This document shows positions 7,931-15,855 of a DNA stretch of 48,763 nt, piece by piece (the stretch's first letter is position 1; each line of letters begins with the position of its first letter). The DNA comes from an uncultured Myxococcaceae bacterium. GTDB taxonomy: Bacteria; Myxococcota_A; Polyangia; Polyangiales; Ga0077539. Position numbers and translations under genes: made by a program. The notes below the pieces were generated by a model. That model ran no database searches. It saw nothing but the letters and a program-made list of their open reading frames with translations, and had not been told where the DNA came from. The stretch is from the NCBI GenBank assembly GCA_945952225.1, contig CAMFHP010000062.1, forward strand, positions 1 to 48,763, read 5' to 3'.

Positions 7931-9796
7931 TCAGCGCGGCCGTCGCACGAAGACCGCCGCGCCCGATCCGCCCACGCGCACCGCACCCTCGCGCGTTCCC
8001 CGCACCGCCCGCAGCGTGACGTCGGCCGAGACCGACTCGCGGTTCCACACGCGCGCGTCGCGGCGAAGCACCGTCGCCCCTGCGAGCCACACCGCATCGG
8101 CGTCGGCCCACACGTCGTCGAAGCGCTGTCCCTCGGGGAGCCCCGCGGTGTCGCGCGTGATCGCGCGCCCGTCCCAGTGCAGCACCTCGGTGCGTGCGGG
8201 TGACGTATTCTGTCCGAGCATCCAGACGTCGCTGTCGTTGCGCGCGCTCACCCGCGAGAGCGTCACCGCGAAGGGCAACGGCACGCGGCGCCAGGTGCTC
8301 CCGTCCCATCGCAGGGCGACGTTGTCACCGACGGCCCAGGCCACGTCGGGCGCGCCCACCCACACGTCGAGGAGCCGCGCGTTGGTGCCGGTCTCCATGC
8401 GGCTCCACGCGCGTCCGTCGAAGCGCCACGCCGCACCGCCGTCGCCCACGGCGATGACCTGCTCCGCGCCGCTCGCCGCGATGGCGCGCAGCGGAAGCTC
8501 GGTGCTCAACAGATCGCGCTCGCCGTCGTCGCGGTTCCATCGCGAGGCGCGTCCGCCGTCGCGGGTGCCGTCGCGCGTCGAACCCACGAGCCACGTGTCG
8601 CGCGCGTCGACGGGCCACACGCCCGCGAGCTCGTAGAAGCGTGTGGGGGCCGCGGCGTCGAACCAACGCGCGCCATCGAACGCGTAGAGCGCGCCCACCG
8701 AGAGCGCCCGCAACGTCGCGTCGTCGTCGCCCGCGAGGCGCACGATGTCGAAGCGCGGACGCGTGCGCGTCACGCCCACCCAGCGGTCTCCCTCGATGCG
8801 CTGCACCACGCCGTCGCTGCGACCGAGCCAGATGTTCTGCGCGCTGCCGCCCGCGGCCGTGACGAAGTAGGTCTCGCCCTCGACGTTCCACGGCCCGTCG
8901 CTGCGCCGTCGCACGGAGAGCCCGTCGCTGAACCACACCGAGGTCCCGTCGCTCCACACGGTGCAGCGGTCGCTCGTCGGCGACGCAGTGACCACGAAGC
9001 GCTCCCAGAGCCGACCGTTCCAGTGCCGCGCCTCGCCCGCATCGCAGGCCCACGCGTCGTCGGGGCCGAGGATCCACGGGCTCCGCCACGCGCTGCGTTC
9101 GACGGTCTCGCCCGCGACCCACGCGCCGCCCCGCCATCGCCACAGCACGCCGTCGCCCGCGAGCGCCCACACCTCCGCCTCGCCGCCGCCCGCGAGCGCC
9201 ACGACGTTCGCCGCCGTGGGAATCGCCCGTCGCGTCCAGCGCGCGCCGTCGAAGTGCAGCACGTCACCCTGCGCGCCCGCGAGCCACACGTCGCGCGCGT
9301 CGCGTCCCCACACGAGCGCGGGCTCGTTGAAGCCGTCGTAGAAGCGCACGCGCTCCAACGTGCGACCGTTCCAGTGGAGCATCCCCTCGCGGATCGAGAC
9401 CCACGTGTCGTCGGGCCCCGCGCTCCACACGTGCTCGCCGCTGCGCGTGGCGTCGTAGCGGTGCACACGAAGCGCCGCGAGGCCCGTGGGCGTCGTGCGC
9501 AGCAGCACACCGTCGCGCGTGAGCGCCCAGCCATCCGTGGGCGCGCTCGTCGAGATCGAGACGATCTCACCGCCCGCAGGATCGGGATGCTCCCAGCACC
9601 ATCCGTCGTCGCTGCACGGCGCGGTGGAGGCCTCCCACGGAGAGAACACGGGCGAGGGATCGCGCGGCGCGCTGTCGATCACCTCGGGGCGGTCGGCAGA
9701 CCCATCGAGGGCCGCGTCGGACGCGTCGGGCGAGGCCGTCACCACACGTCCGCAGGCGACGACGAGGGGCGCGAGGAGCGCGACGAGACGGCGCAT
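7931..9796 (-). CDS. Beta-propeller (BNR/Kelch-like) lipoprotein downstream of anti-sigma factor
   Basis: 621 residues. A short lipoprotein signal (LLAPLVVAC, Cys about 14) is followed by a small Asp-rich linker. The rest consists of repeating blades with W/DDxW motifs (DDTWVS, DVWLAG, EVWALAG, DVWMLG), each about 45-50 residues. This is the pattern of a multi-blade extracytoplasmic propeller in which phrases such as HWNG or RWDGS recur. The start codon overlaps the stop of the anti-sigma gene by one base (TGATG), so the two are translationally coupled. The propeller may be an output or a sensory partner of the sigma/anti-sigma pair, but nothing in the sequence shows which. An in-frame upstream extension to 10327 lies entirely inside the anti-sigma gene and is rejected. 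Confidence 0.82.
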   Translation of the reverse strand: MRRLVALLAPLVVACGRVVTASPDASDAALDGSADRPEVIDSAPRDPSPVFSPWEASTAPCSDDGWCWEHPDPAGGEIVSISTSAPTDGWALTRDGVLLRTTPTGLAALRVHRYDATRSGEHVWSAGPDDTWVSIREGMLHWNGRTLERVRFYDGFNEPALVWGRDARDVWLAGAQGDVLHFDGARWTRRAIPTAANVVALAGGGEAEVWALAGDGVLWRWRGGAWVAGETVERSAWRSPWILGPDDAWACDAGEARHWNGRLWERFVVTASPTSDRCTVWSDGTSVWFSDGLSVRRRSDGPWNVEGETYFVTAAGGSAQNIWLGRSDGVVQRIEGDRWVGVTRTRPRFDIVRLAGDDDATLRALSVGALYAFDGARWFDAAAPTRFYELAGVWPVDARDTWLVGSTRDGTRDGGRASRWNRDDGERDLLSTELPLRAIAASGAEQVIAVGDGGAAWRFDGRAWSRMETGTNARLLDVWVGAPDVAWAVGDNVALRWDGSTWRRVPLPFAVTLSRVSARNDSDVWMLGQNTSPARTEVLHWDGRAITRDTAGLPEGQRFDDVWADADAVWLAGATVLRRDARVWNRESVSADVTLRAVRGTREGAVRVGGSGAAVFVRRPR

Positions 9797-10635
9797 CAGG
9801 GGGCGAGCGCGCGGCGACCGACGAAGGTGCAGAGCAGCGTCGCCAGGGCGAGCGGAAGGCCATGCGCGGCGAGCGCGTGCGTGAGGTGCGTCGCACACGA
9901 GAGCTGGAGCGCCGCGGCCGCTGCGAGGCCCGCCGAGGCGCCTGCGACCGCGCCGAGCGAGCCCGACGAGACCGGCGCCGTGCGACGCGCGGAGAGGAGC
10001 AGCGCGAAGGCCATCACGCCCGCGAACACGAGGCTCGTGCTGGCGCAGGCGCCGAGGTTCTGCAGCGGTCCCGTGGCGGTGTCGTGGGCGTGCTGAACGG
10101 CGTTCACCGCCGACACGCCCATGTGCTCGTGGAGGTGGTGCGCGGGGGCGACCGTGCGCGGGAGCTCCTGCGTCGTGGCGATGGACGCACCCACGAAGAG
10201 CGCGGTGCCCACGGCGAGGTACGCGCGGCGCGCGGTGATGGGCGCGCCGAGGCCCGAAGCGCCGCGCCAGAGCACCATGCCGATGCCCAGCGCCGACCAC
10301 GCGAGCATCGCCGACGCGGCCACCCACGGGAGCGCCTGCTGCGAGAGCGGACGGCCGAGGAGCGTCACGCCCGCGAGGGACACCGCCGCGAGCGCGCCCA
10401 CGGGGAGCGCCGCGCGTTCGAGGGGCGTGCGGTAGCGAACGGGGGCGAGGTCGCGGTCGAGGGCCGCGCGAAGGGCCGCGCTCTGACCGATGGTGCGCGT
10501 GGGCTTCAGCGCGAGGAGGGGGGCGGTGGCGACGAGGCGACGGCAGGAGGCGCAGTCGCGGAGGTGCGAGGCATCGGGGTGGAACGCGTCGGGTGGGCCG
10601 CAGAGGGCGTCGACGGTGGCGTCGCAGGGGCTCAC
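9796..10635 (-). CDS. NrsF/DUF1109-like six-TM anti-sigma factor with N-terminal zinc-binding motif
   Basis: About 279 residues. The cytoplasmic N-terminus carries HLRDCASC, an H-x3-C-x2-C signature of zinc-binding anti-sigma (ZAS) domains. Six hydrophobic helices follow, ending with a SCATH...H segment that resembles the conserved C-terminal part of NrsF/DUF1109 anti-sigma proteins. It lies directly downstream of the ECF sigma gene on the same strand, so sequestration of that sigma at the inner membrane is the likely job. The start chosen is GTG 10635, which has GAGGA five bases upstream on this strand. An ATG at 10728 lies inside the sigma gene and would add residues copied from its frame. 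The 3' end overlaps the propeller lipoprotein start by one base. A 35-bp duplication affects its translation-initiation region (separate entry). Confidence 0.78.
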   Translation of the reverse strand: MSPCDATVDALCGPPDAFHPDASHLRDCASCRRLVATAPLLALKPTRTIGQSAALRAALDRDLAPVRYRTPLERAALPVGALAAVSLAGVTLLGRPLSQQALPWVAASAMLAWSALGIGMVLWRGASGLGAPITARRAYLAVGTALFVGASIATTQELPRTVAPAHHLHEHMGVSAVNAVQHAHDTATGPLQNLGACASTSLVFAGVMAFALLLSARRTAPVSSGSLGAVAGASAGLAAAAALQLSCATHLTHALAAHGLPLALATLLCTFVGRRALAP

Positions 10636-10693
10636 GGGGTTCCTCGTCGGGAGGCGTTGCAGGGGCTCACGGGGTACCTCGTCGGGGGGCGTT
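10624..10693. repeat. 35-bp tandem duplication across the sigma/anti-sigma junction
   Basis: 10624-10658 and 10659-10693 are direct copies with two mismatches (positions 10641/10676 and 10652/10687). Each copy contains GTGAG on the minus strand. In the sigma-proximal copy its TGA is the sigma stop codon; in the other copy its GTG is the anti-sigma start. The simplest reading is that an ancestral four-base GTGA stop/start overlap was duplicated, opening a 31-bp gap and giving the anti-sigma gene its own ribosome-binding site from the copied sequence. Confidence 0.85.
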
Positions 10694-11344
10694 GGGAGAC
10701 GGTGTCGCGGGGAGCTTTCGAACCACACCGAGCGCGTTGCGCAAGGCCTCGTAGGCCCTGAAGGCGCGCACCTTCACCGCGCCCACGCTCGCGCCCGTGA
10801 TCTCGGACACCTGCTTCAGCGAGAGTCCTTCGACCTTGAGGAGCATGAGCGCCTCGCGCTGTGTCGGCGGGAGCTCGTCGATCGTGCGCTGCACGAGGGC
10901 CTGCTCGTCGTCGGAGAGCGTGGCGAAGGCTTCGGCATCGACGCCGCCGATGTCGCGCGGAGGCTCGGGGAGCACGCCCTCGTCGGTGAGCGACTCGTGG
11001 CGGCGGCGCACGCGCTTCTTGCGGTACGCGTCGATGTACACGTTGCGCGCGATGGCCATCACCCACGAGAAGACCCGCGAGCCCGGCGCGTAGGTGTCTC
11101 GCGCGCGGTGGACCTTGAGAAAGGTCACCTGCGTGAGCTCCTCGGCGAGCTCGCGGTCATGGGAGAGCCGAAGCAGGAACACGTTCACCTTCGGGGCGAG
11201 CTGGTGGAACAGTTCGTCGAAGGCCGCGCGGTCGCCCTTGAGGTAGGCGTCCATGAGCTCTTCGAGCGAACGGCCCGACGTCGGGTGCACGCCGGGCAAC
11301 ACGTCGCGGGGGTCCACCGGGCGATTGACGCTCGATCCCGTCAT
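10667..11344 (-). CDS. ECF-type RNA polymerase sigma factor
   Basis: 225 residues. Region 2 spans about residues 24-95 (ELAEELTQVTFLKVHRA, then SWVMAIARNVYIDAYRKKR). Region 4 spans about 150-205 (LPPTQREALML, then the helix-turn-helix SLKQVSEITGASVGAVKVR). No region 3 is present, as expected for an ECF factor. The start chosen is ATG 11344, just downstream of the preceding gene's stop at 11376; a further 49 in-frame upstream residues would overlap that gene. It is followed by a membrane anti-sigma factor, forming a typical ECF/anti-sigma module. Autoregulation is plausible, but no promoter of its own was identified. The last codons lie in the 35-bp duplicated sequence. Confidence 0.92.
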   Translation of the reverse strand: MTGSSVNRPVDPRDVLPGVHPTSGRSLEELMDAYLKGDRAAFDELFHQLAPKVNVFLLRLSHDRELAEELTQVTFLKVHRARDTYAPGSRVFSWVMAIARNVYIDAYRKKRVRRRHESLTDEGVLPEPPRDIGGVDAEAFATLSDDEQALVQRTIDELPPTQREALMLLKVEGLSLKQVSEITGASVGAVKVRAFRAYEALRNALGVVRKLPATPSPNAPRRGTP

Positions 11345-11375
11345 GAGGTTACGCGCGCTTCGAAGGAGCGATCGT

Positions 11376-12710
11376 TCAGTGCGCGCCGGGCGCGTTCTGT
11401 CCGGGCGCCGTGTCGAGGAGCGGACCGTTGCCGCCCGCGTTGAGCTCGGGGAGTCCGCGTCCGCCCGGGAGTCCGCCGCCGAGGCCGCCACCGCCGCCGA
11501 GAAGTCCGCCGAAGGGGTTGAGCCGCTGCGCTTCCTGAATGATCTCCGCGAAGGCCTGCACGCCCTGCTGCACCGCGGTCACCTGCGCCTGCGTGGCCGT
11601 GATCGACAGCACCGCGTCGTTGCCCTCGGCGCGCGACTGCACCGCGCCCGCGAGCGCTTCGAGCACGCCCGCCGCCTCGTCGACCTTGCGGAAGCGCTCG
11701 GTCATCCCCTGCACCGACGAGAGCGCCGTGCGGAGAAACTGCTGCCCCTGACGCGCGTTGCGGAGGGCTTCGAGCACCTCGCCGCGGTGCTGCTGCACCA
11801 TCGTGTCGACGGCGCGCGCGAGCGACTGCGCGTTGCCCGCCGTGGGCACCTCGACGCGGGCCGCGAAGGTCACCGCGTTGTTCACCAGCGCGAGCGAGAC
11901 GGCCCCGGTGCGCGCCTGACGAAGCAGCGCGAGGTCGGGCGCCGAGGGGTGCTCCTGCACGAGCTGATCGATGGCGCCGTCGACGGTGGCGCGCTGGCGC
12001 GTGCGAAGCTCCGCGAGGTCGGCGGTCGCGCCGAGGAACACCCCTGCGCCGAGGCGCGAGAACATCGCCGCGAGGGGCGAGTCGTTGGCGAGGGCCGGGG
12101 CGTCGCCGTCGATCACCGCGAGGGCGCGCTCGGTGTAGCTCGACTCGGTGACCAGCACCGAGCCCGGGAGCATGGTCATCTGCGCGCTGCGCGGACCGAC
12201 CTGTTCGCCCTGACGGAGCGGCGTGAGCACGCGGTGGTGGCGCACCTCGGTGGCCGCGTTCGTGCGCTGGTCGCGGCCCACGAGGTAGCCGATGCAGCGC
12301 TCGACTTCGGCCTGCGTGAAGGTGCCGTCGATGAAGCCCGCGATCGACGACTGGTCGCGGCCTTCGATCACCGAGCGCTCGACGCCCACGGTGATGCCGT
12401 TGCTCTTGTCCCACGGGTCGAAGCCGCAGTTCTGCACGGCCTCGCGGTAGCGGTCGGCGAGCTCGCGCTGCATGCGCGGCGCGTCGGGCGCGGGGTTGCG
12501 GAGCGTGTCGCGGAGCTGCTGCGCGGGCTGCCATCCGCGCACGTTGCGGAAGTCCGCCACGACGAGCACCGCCGCGTCGCGCGAGATGCGTCCCACCACC
12601 CCGGAGCCCACCTGCGGGCGCTTGAGGATCTTCCACGCGGCGAACCCGACGAGGCCCGCACACGCGGCGACGACGAGGCCGATGACTCCGACAAGGACGT
12701 TCTTCTTCAC
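11376..12710 (-). CDS. Hypothetical N-terminally membrane-anchored protein, Gly-rich C-terminus
   Basis: 444 residues with a GTG start and a GGAGGAG purine tract 13 bases upstream. One N-terminal hydrophobic segment (about residues 5-28) has a following KILKR, suggesting an inner-membrane anchor with the bulk outside the cytoplasm. The body has regular alpha/beta sequence without a family I recognise. The last 60 residues are Gly/Leu/Pro-rich (LLGGGGGLGGGLPGG) and probably disordered. It is the first gene of the apparent operon leading to the ECF sigma factor (31-nt gap), so it could be a signal-sensing component. That is inference from position only. Confidence 0.75.
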   Translation of the reverse strand: MKKNVLVGVIGLVVAACAGLVGFAAWKILKRPQVGSGVVGRISRDAAVLVVADFRNVRGWQPAQQLRDTLRNPAPDAPRMQRELADRYREAVQNCGFDPWDKSNGITVGVERSVIEGRDQSSIAGFIDGTFTQAEVERCIGYLVGRDQRTNAATEVRHHRVLTPLRQGEQVGPRSAQMTMLPGSVLVTESSYTERALAVIDGDAPALANDSPLAAMFSRLGAGVFLGATADLAELRTRQRATVDGAIDQLVQEHPSAPDLALLRQARTGAVSLALVNNAVTFAARVEVPTAGNAQSLARAVDTMVQQHRGEVLEALRNARQGQQFLRTALSSVQGMTERFRKVDEAAGVLEALAGAVQSRAEGNDAVLSITATQAQVTAVQQGVQAFAEIIQEAQRLNPFGGLLGGGGGLGGGLPGGRGLPELNAGGNGPLLDTAPGQNAPGAH

Positions 12711-12787
12711 GGGATGCGCGCTGCTCCTCCGGCGGAGTGAATCCCCCGCTGCGGGGCGCGGATCCTACACGGCGACCCCGGTGCGGG

Positions 12788-13525
12788 CTACCGGGCGTGG
12801 AGCGCGGCCACCGCGTCGAGGTCGAAGCCCGTCGAGGGCGGTGCGAGGCCCTGCGTGCGAAGGTCGCGGATGCGCACGTAGCGGGCGCTCGGCACGCCCA
12901 CCGTCGCGAGGTCGAAGCCGTCGCCCCCCGACACGCGCGGATCCGTCGCGCAGAGCCCGTTGTCGGGCGCGCTGTACACCACGTTCCACCCCGCGCAGCC
13001 CGTGTGCGGACGCGCGCCGCTCGCCATGCACGGAAAGGTCGTCCACGTGGTGCCGTCGACGCTCACCGACACCTCGCCGAGCTCCTCCCAGTACGTTCCC
13101 GCCGAGCCCGGCACCGAGAAGGCGTTCTCGAACACCGTGAGGTCATCGCCCGGCCCATCGACGATCTCGACGTCGAAGCCGAGCACGATCTCGCCGCCCG
13201 CGCCGAGCGAGACCACGTCGAGGCTGCCGTTGAAATCACCGCGGCCCCGCGGCGGTCCGAGCACCACGTCGGGCATCTGGTCGTGACCGAACGACGCGCC
13301 CTCGCCCGGCGTGAACGACACCACACGCGACGCGTAGCGACCGCCCGTCACGCGCCCGTCGGCGAGCATCGTCACGTCGCCCTGCACACATCCGCCGTCG
13401 ACCGCGGAGGCGTCACCGGGAGACGCATCGCCCGCGTCATCGGGCGCTCCATCGGGCGTGGCCGAGCAGCCCGTCGCGGCGAGCGCGAGGGTGAGCGCCA
13501 TGAACCACTGCGTGCGATTGGTCAC
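12788..13525 (-). CDS. Cell-surface lipoprotein, beta-sandwich type
   Basis: 245 residues. A lipoprotein signal ends in ALAATGC (Cys about 20), followed by a short Asp-rich linker. The main domain contains GGEIVLGFDVEI, GPGDDLTVFENAF, and a late ARYVRIRDL strand. This is a pattern seen in secreted cell-surface proteins with galactose-binding or discoidin-like beta-sandwiches; I do not know a defined function. The GTG start overlaps the upstream gene's stop by four bases (GTGA), so it is translationally coupled to it. A downstream ATG at 13501 would leave a signal peptide of only 11 residues, too short, so the GTG is preferred. Confidence 0.8.
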   Translation of the reverse strand: MTNRTQWFMALTLALAATGCSATPDGAPDDAGDASPGDASAVDGGCVQGDVTMLADGRVTGGRYASRVVSFTPGEGASFGHDQMPDVVLGPPRGRGDFNGSLDVVSLGAGGEIVLGFDVEIVDGPGDDLTVFENAFSVPGSAGTYWEELGEVSVSVDGTTWTTFPCMASGARPHTGCAGWNVVYSAPDNGLCATDPRVSGGDGFDLATVGVPSARYVRIRDLRTQGLAPPSTGFDLDAVAALHAR

Positions 13526-14883
13526 GGCACGAACGCGATGCCGAAGGGCGGAAGCGAGCCCGTCGAGAGGGGCGTCGAGGTGAGCTCCATGCCCATGGGG
13601 TTGAACACGCGCGCGCCCGCAGCGCCCATCGTGCGATCAAGCACCCACACGTTGCCCGAGGGGTCACGCGCGAGGGCCGCGATCGAGCCCGTCGACATGA
13701 TCGTGCGGATGATCCGCGCGCCCGCCGCCGCGTCGAGGTTCACCTCCACGACGCGCGAGCTCGACGACGACGCGGGCACCTGCGTGACGACCACCCACGC
13801 GCGCGACTCGTCGACCATCACCATGCCGCCGATGTCGCCACCGAGTTCCATCTCGGTCACGAGCGCGCCCGACGCGCGGAGCGTCGCGGGATCCACGAGC
13901 TCGACGAGGCCATCGAGGCGCTGCGGCGTGGTCGTGGTGATCACGCCCGCTTCGGCCACGACGAGGCGCCCGCCGCGCGTGGCCTCCATCGCGAGGAGGT
14001 TGCGCCCGGTGAGCTGCACGGGGCTCGTGCCGTCGGTCGCCGGATCGGCGTCGATGAGCACGTCGCGCTCGGGGTCGATGACGGCGAGCGCACTGTTGAT
14101 CGACGGCGCGAAGGAGTTGAGGTTCTGCAGTCCGAGGAACACCCGACGGCCCACACGCGCGAACGCGATGGGCTCCGGCGAGCCCGACGGATCCATGTCG
14201 GCCATGGCGCGCACCGGCGCGAGGTCGATGGAGCCCAGCAGCGCCGCGGCCCCGTCGCGCGACGGATCGACGATGGCCACGCGCGGCACCGCGTACTGCG
14301 CCACGTAGGCCTTCGAGGGCGACACCGTGAGCACGTCGTAGGGGTTGCTCTGGTACGGCGCGCTCGCGTCGCTCCCCATGCGCAGCGGAATGCGCCGCGC
14401 GACGGTGGGGAGGTTCATCGGGTCGAGCACCGCGAGCACGTCGTTGGCGCGCTGGAGGTTGTAGACCACGCAGCCGCTCTGCACGGGCACGTGGTCCTGG
14501 TCCGGCGCGTCGACCGTCGAGGGCACGAGCGAGGGCGTGGGCGAGAAGCGACCGAGCGCGTAGCCGCCGCTCATGAAGTTGGTCGTCGTGACCAGCACGC
14601 GATCGAGCGCACACGCGGGACCGCCATCGGACGCATCGGCGTCGAGCGTCGCGTCGCCGAGGTCGTCGCCCACGTCGACGGTCGCATCGGCCGCGTCGAG
14701 GGAGGCGTCACCGCGCGCGTCGATCGCGGCGTCACCGCCGTCGGCCGCGCTGGGCACATCGACGGCGCCGAGGTCGCTCGTGGGCGCCTTGAGCGCCGCG
14801 TCGTCGAAGCAGCCCACGACGAGCGCGACGACCGGCGAGAGCCAGCGCAGAGAGCGGGAGAACTTCAGTGGAGAGGCACCCAT
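13522..14883 (-). CDS. Beta-propeller lipoprotein with Asp-rich linker
   Basis: 453 residues. The signal peptide ends VVALVVGC (Cys about 24). A linker of about 65 residues rich in D/A/DA repeats follows, then a domain of repeated strand motifs with NVWVLD, VAIVDPSRDG, LAVIDPERDV and VELVDPA. These phrases are typical of YncE/NHL-like propellers that read as cell-surface proteins. It shares an operon with the downstream sandwich lipoprotein through a GTGA overlap. A well-formed promoter lies about 105 bases upstream (TTGACC-18-TACGGT), leaving a normal leader. The start is ATG 14883, which begins directly with the signal sequence. Confidence 0.82.
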   Translation of the reverse strand: MGASPLKFSRSLRWLSPVVALVVGCFDDAALKAPTSDLGAVDVPSAADGGDAAIDARGDASLDAADATVDVGDDLGDATLDADASDGGPACALDRVLVTTTNFMSGGYALGRFSPTPSLVPSTVDAPDQDHVPVQSGCVVYNLQRANDVLAVLDPMNLPTVARRIPLRMGSDASAPYQSNPYDVLTVSPSKAYVAQYAVPRVAIVDPSRDGAAALLGSIDLAPVRAMADMDPSGSPEPIAFARVGRRVFLGLQNLNSFAPSINSALAVIDPERDVLIDADPATDGTSPVQLTGRNLLAMEATRGGRLVVAEAGVITTTTPQRLDGLVELVDPATLRASGALVTEMELGGDIGGMVMVDESRAWVVVTQVPASSSSSRVVEVNLDAAAGARIIRTIMSTGSIAALARDPSGNVWVLDRTMGAAGARVFNPMGMELTSTPLSTGSLPPFGIAFVP

Positions 14884-14988
14884 CGTCGCACGCACCCGCG
14901 CGTCGGATGGGCTGTGTGGGGGTTGGGCGCTCGCGTCGATGCGGGCGCGTCCGTCTCGAGGAAGGGGGCACCCGTCGCGCGGTCGGGG

Positions 14989-15018
14989 ACCGTACGCGAA
15001 CGCGCGCGAGAGGGTCAA
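14989..15018 (-). promoter_or_regulatory. Sigma-70-like promoter TTGACC-18-TACGGT for the lipoprotein pair
   Basis: On the minus strand TTGACC (15013-15018) and TACGGT (14989-14994) are separated by exactly 18 bases. The -35 hexamer contains the stop codon of the upstream FkbM gene, so the promoter overlaps the end of that gene. The same geometry, TTGACC-18-TACGCA, occurs before the lysine-ketoglutarate reductase gene, which supports both as housekeeping promoters. Confidence 0.6.
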
Positions 15019-15830
15019 GAACTGGGGATGCCCCAGCGATCGAAGACCGACGGGTCGTGCACCGCGAGAAAGTTCGAGTACTTGAAGTGCTCGTCGCGCT
15101 CGGCGTTGTACCCGAAGCGCTGCACGCGGTCGGGCATGAGCCGATGGATCATGTACCCGTGGCCTTCGAGGAGCCCCACGGCGTCGAGGAGCCGCGAGCC
15201 CGCGTCGAGCCAGGTGCCGCCGTATTCGAACTGCACGCAGTCGACGGCGCGCGCCGCGAGGGTCTTCGCGAGGCCGCGCAGCACGGGGAGCTCGTAGCCC
15301 TCGGTGTCGACCTTGATGAAGTCCACGCGGTCGAGGCCGAGCTCTTCGCGCACGGCGTCGAGGGGGCGCACGCGCACGGGCACCACGCGGTCGCCGCGGT
15401 GCGCGCCGGTCTGGTCGCGGGTTACGAACGACGAGAGCACCGAGCCGCGCCCCTCGTCGTGAAAGTTGAGCTCGCCCTCTTCGGCGCCCGCGCCCATCGC
15501 GTGGAGCGTCACCGTGGGCAGGTGTCCGACGCGCTCGCGGAGCATCTCGTAGGTCGACGGCGAGGCCTCGAAGCTGTGCACGCGGCACGCGGGGTTCGCG
15601 CGCACGACGTCGCGGGCCCAGTCGCCCATGTTGGCGCCGACGTCGAAGGCGACCGTCCAGTGCGGCGCGCCCTGACGCATCACGAAGCCCTCGCCGTTCG
15701 TGGCGAAGTCGCAGTTGTTCAGGTTGTCGGCGATGTCGGTGTAGCGGGTGAGGCGCCCCGCGAGCCAGCGGAGCGGCGCGTCGAGGGGAGACCGCGCGAT
15801 GCGGGAGGCGACTTCGAACAGCATGCCCAT
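15015..15830 (-). CDS. FkbM family methyltransferase
   Basis: 271 residues. The SAM-binding motif FDVGANMGDWA is at about residues 61-71, the acidic post-motif is VHSFEAS, and the family's IKVDTEGYELPVLRG is at about 170-185. FkbM-type enzymes transfer a methyl group from SAM to a hydroxyl of sugars, polyketides or small molecules. Here no biosynthetic cluster is adjacent, so the acceptor is unknown; a cell-surface glycan is one option. ATG 15830 has GAGGA seven bases upstream; an upstream ATG at 15890 overlaps the preceding FG-GAP gene. It follows that gene by 25 bases and probably shares its transcript. Confidence 0.92.
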   Translation of the reverse strand: MGMLFEVASRIARSPLDAPLRWLAGRLTRYTDIADNLNNCDFATNGEGFVMRQGAPHWTVAFDVGANMGDWARDVVRANPACRVHSFEASPSTYEMLRERVGHLPTVTLHAMGAGAEEGELNFHDEGRGSVLSSFVTRDQTGAHRGDRVVPVRVRPLDAVREELGLDRVDFIKVDTEGYELPVLRGLAKTLAARAVDCVQFEYGGTWLDAGSRLLDAVGLLEGHGYMIHRLMPDRVQRFGYNAERDEHFKYSNFLAVHDPSVFDRWGIPSS

Positions 15831-15855
15831 GGGTTGATCCTCGCGGCCCGGCGGT

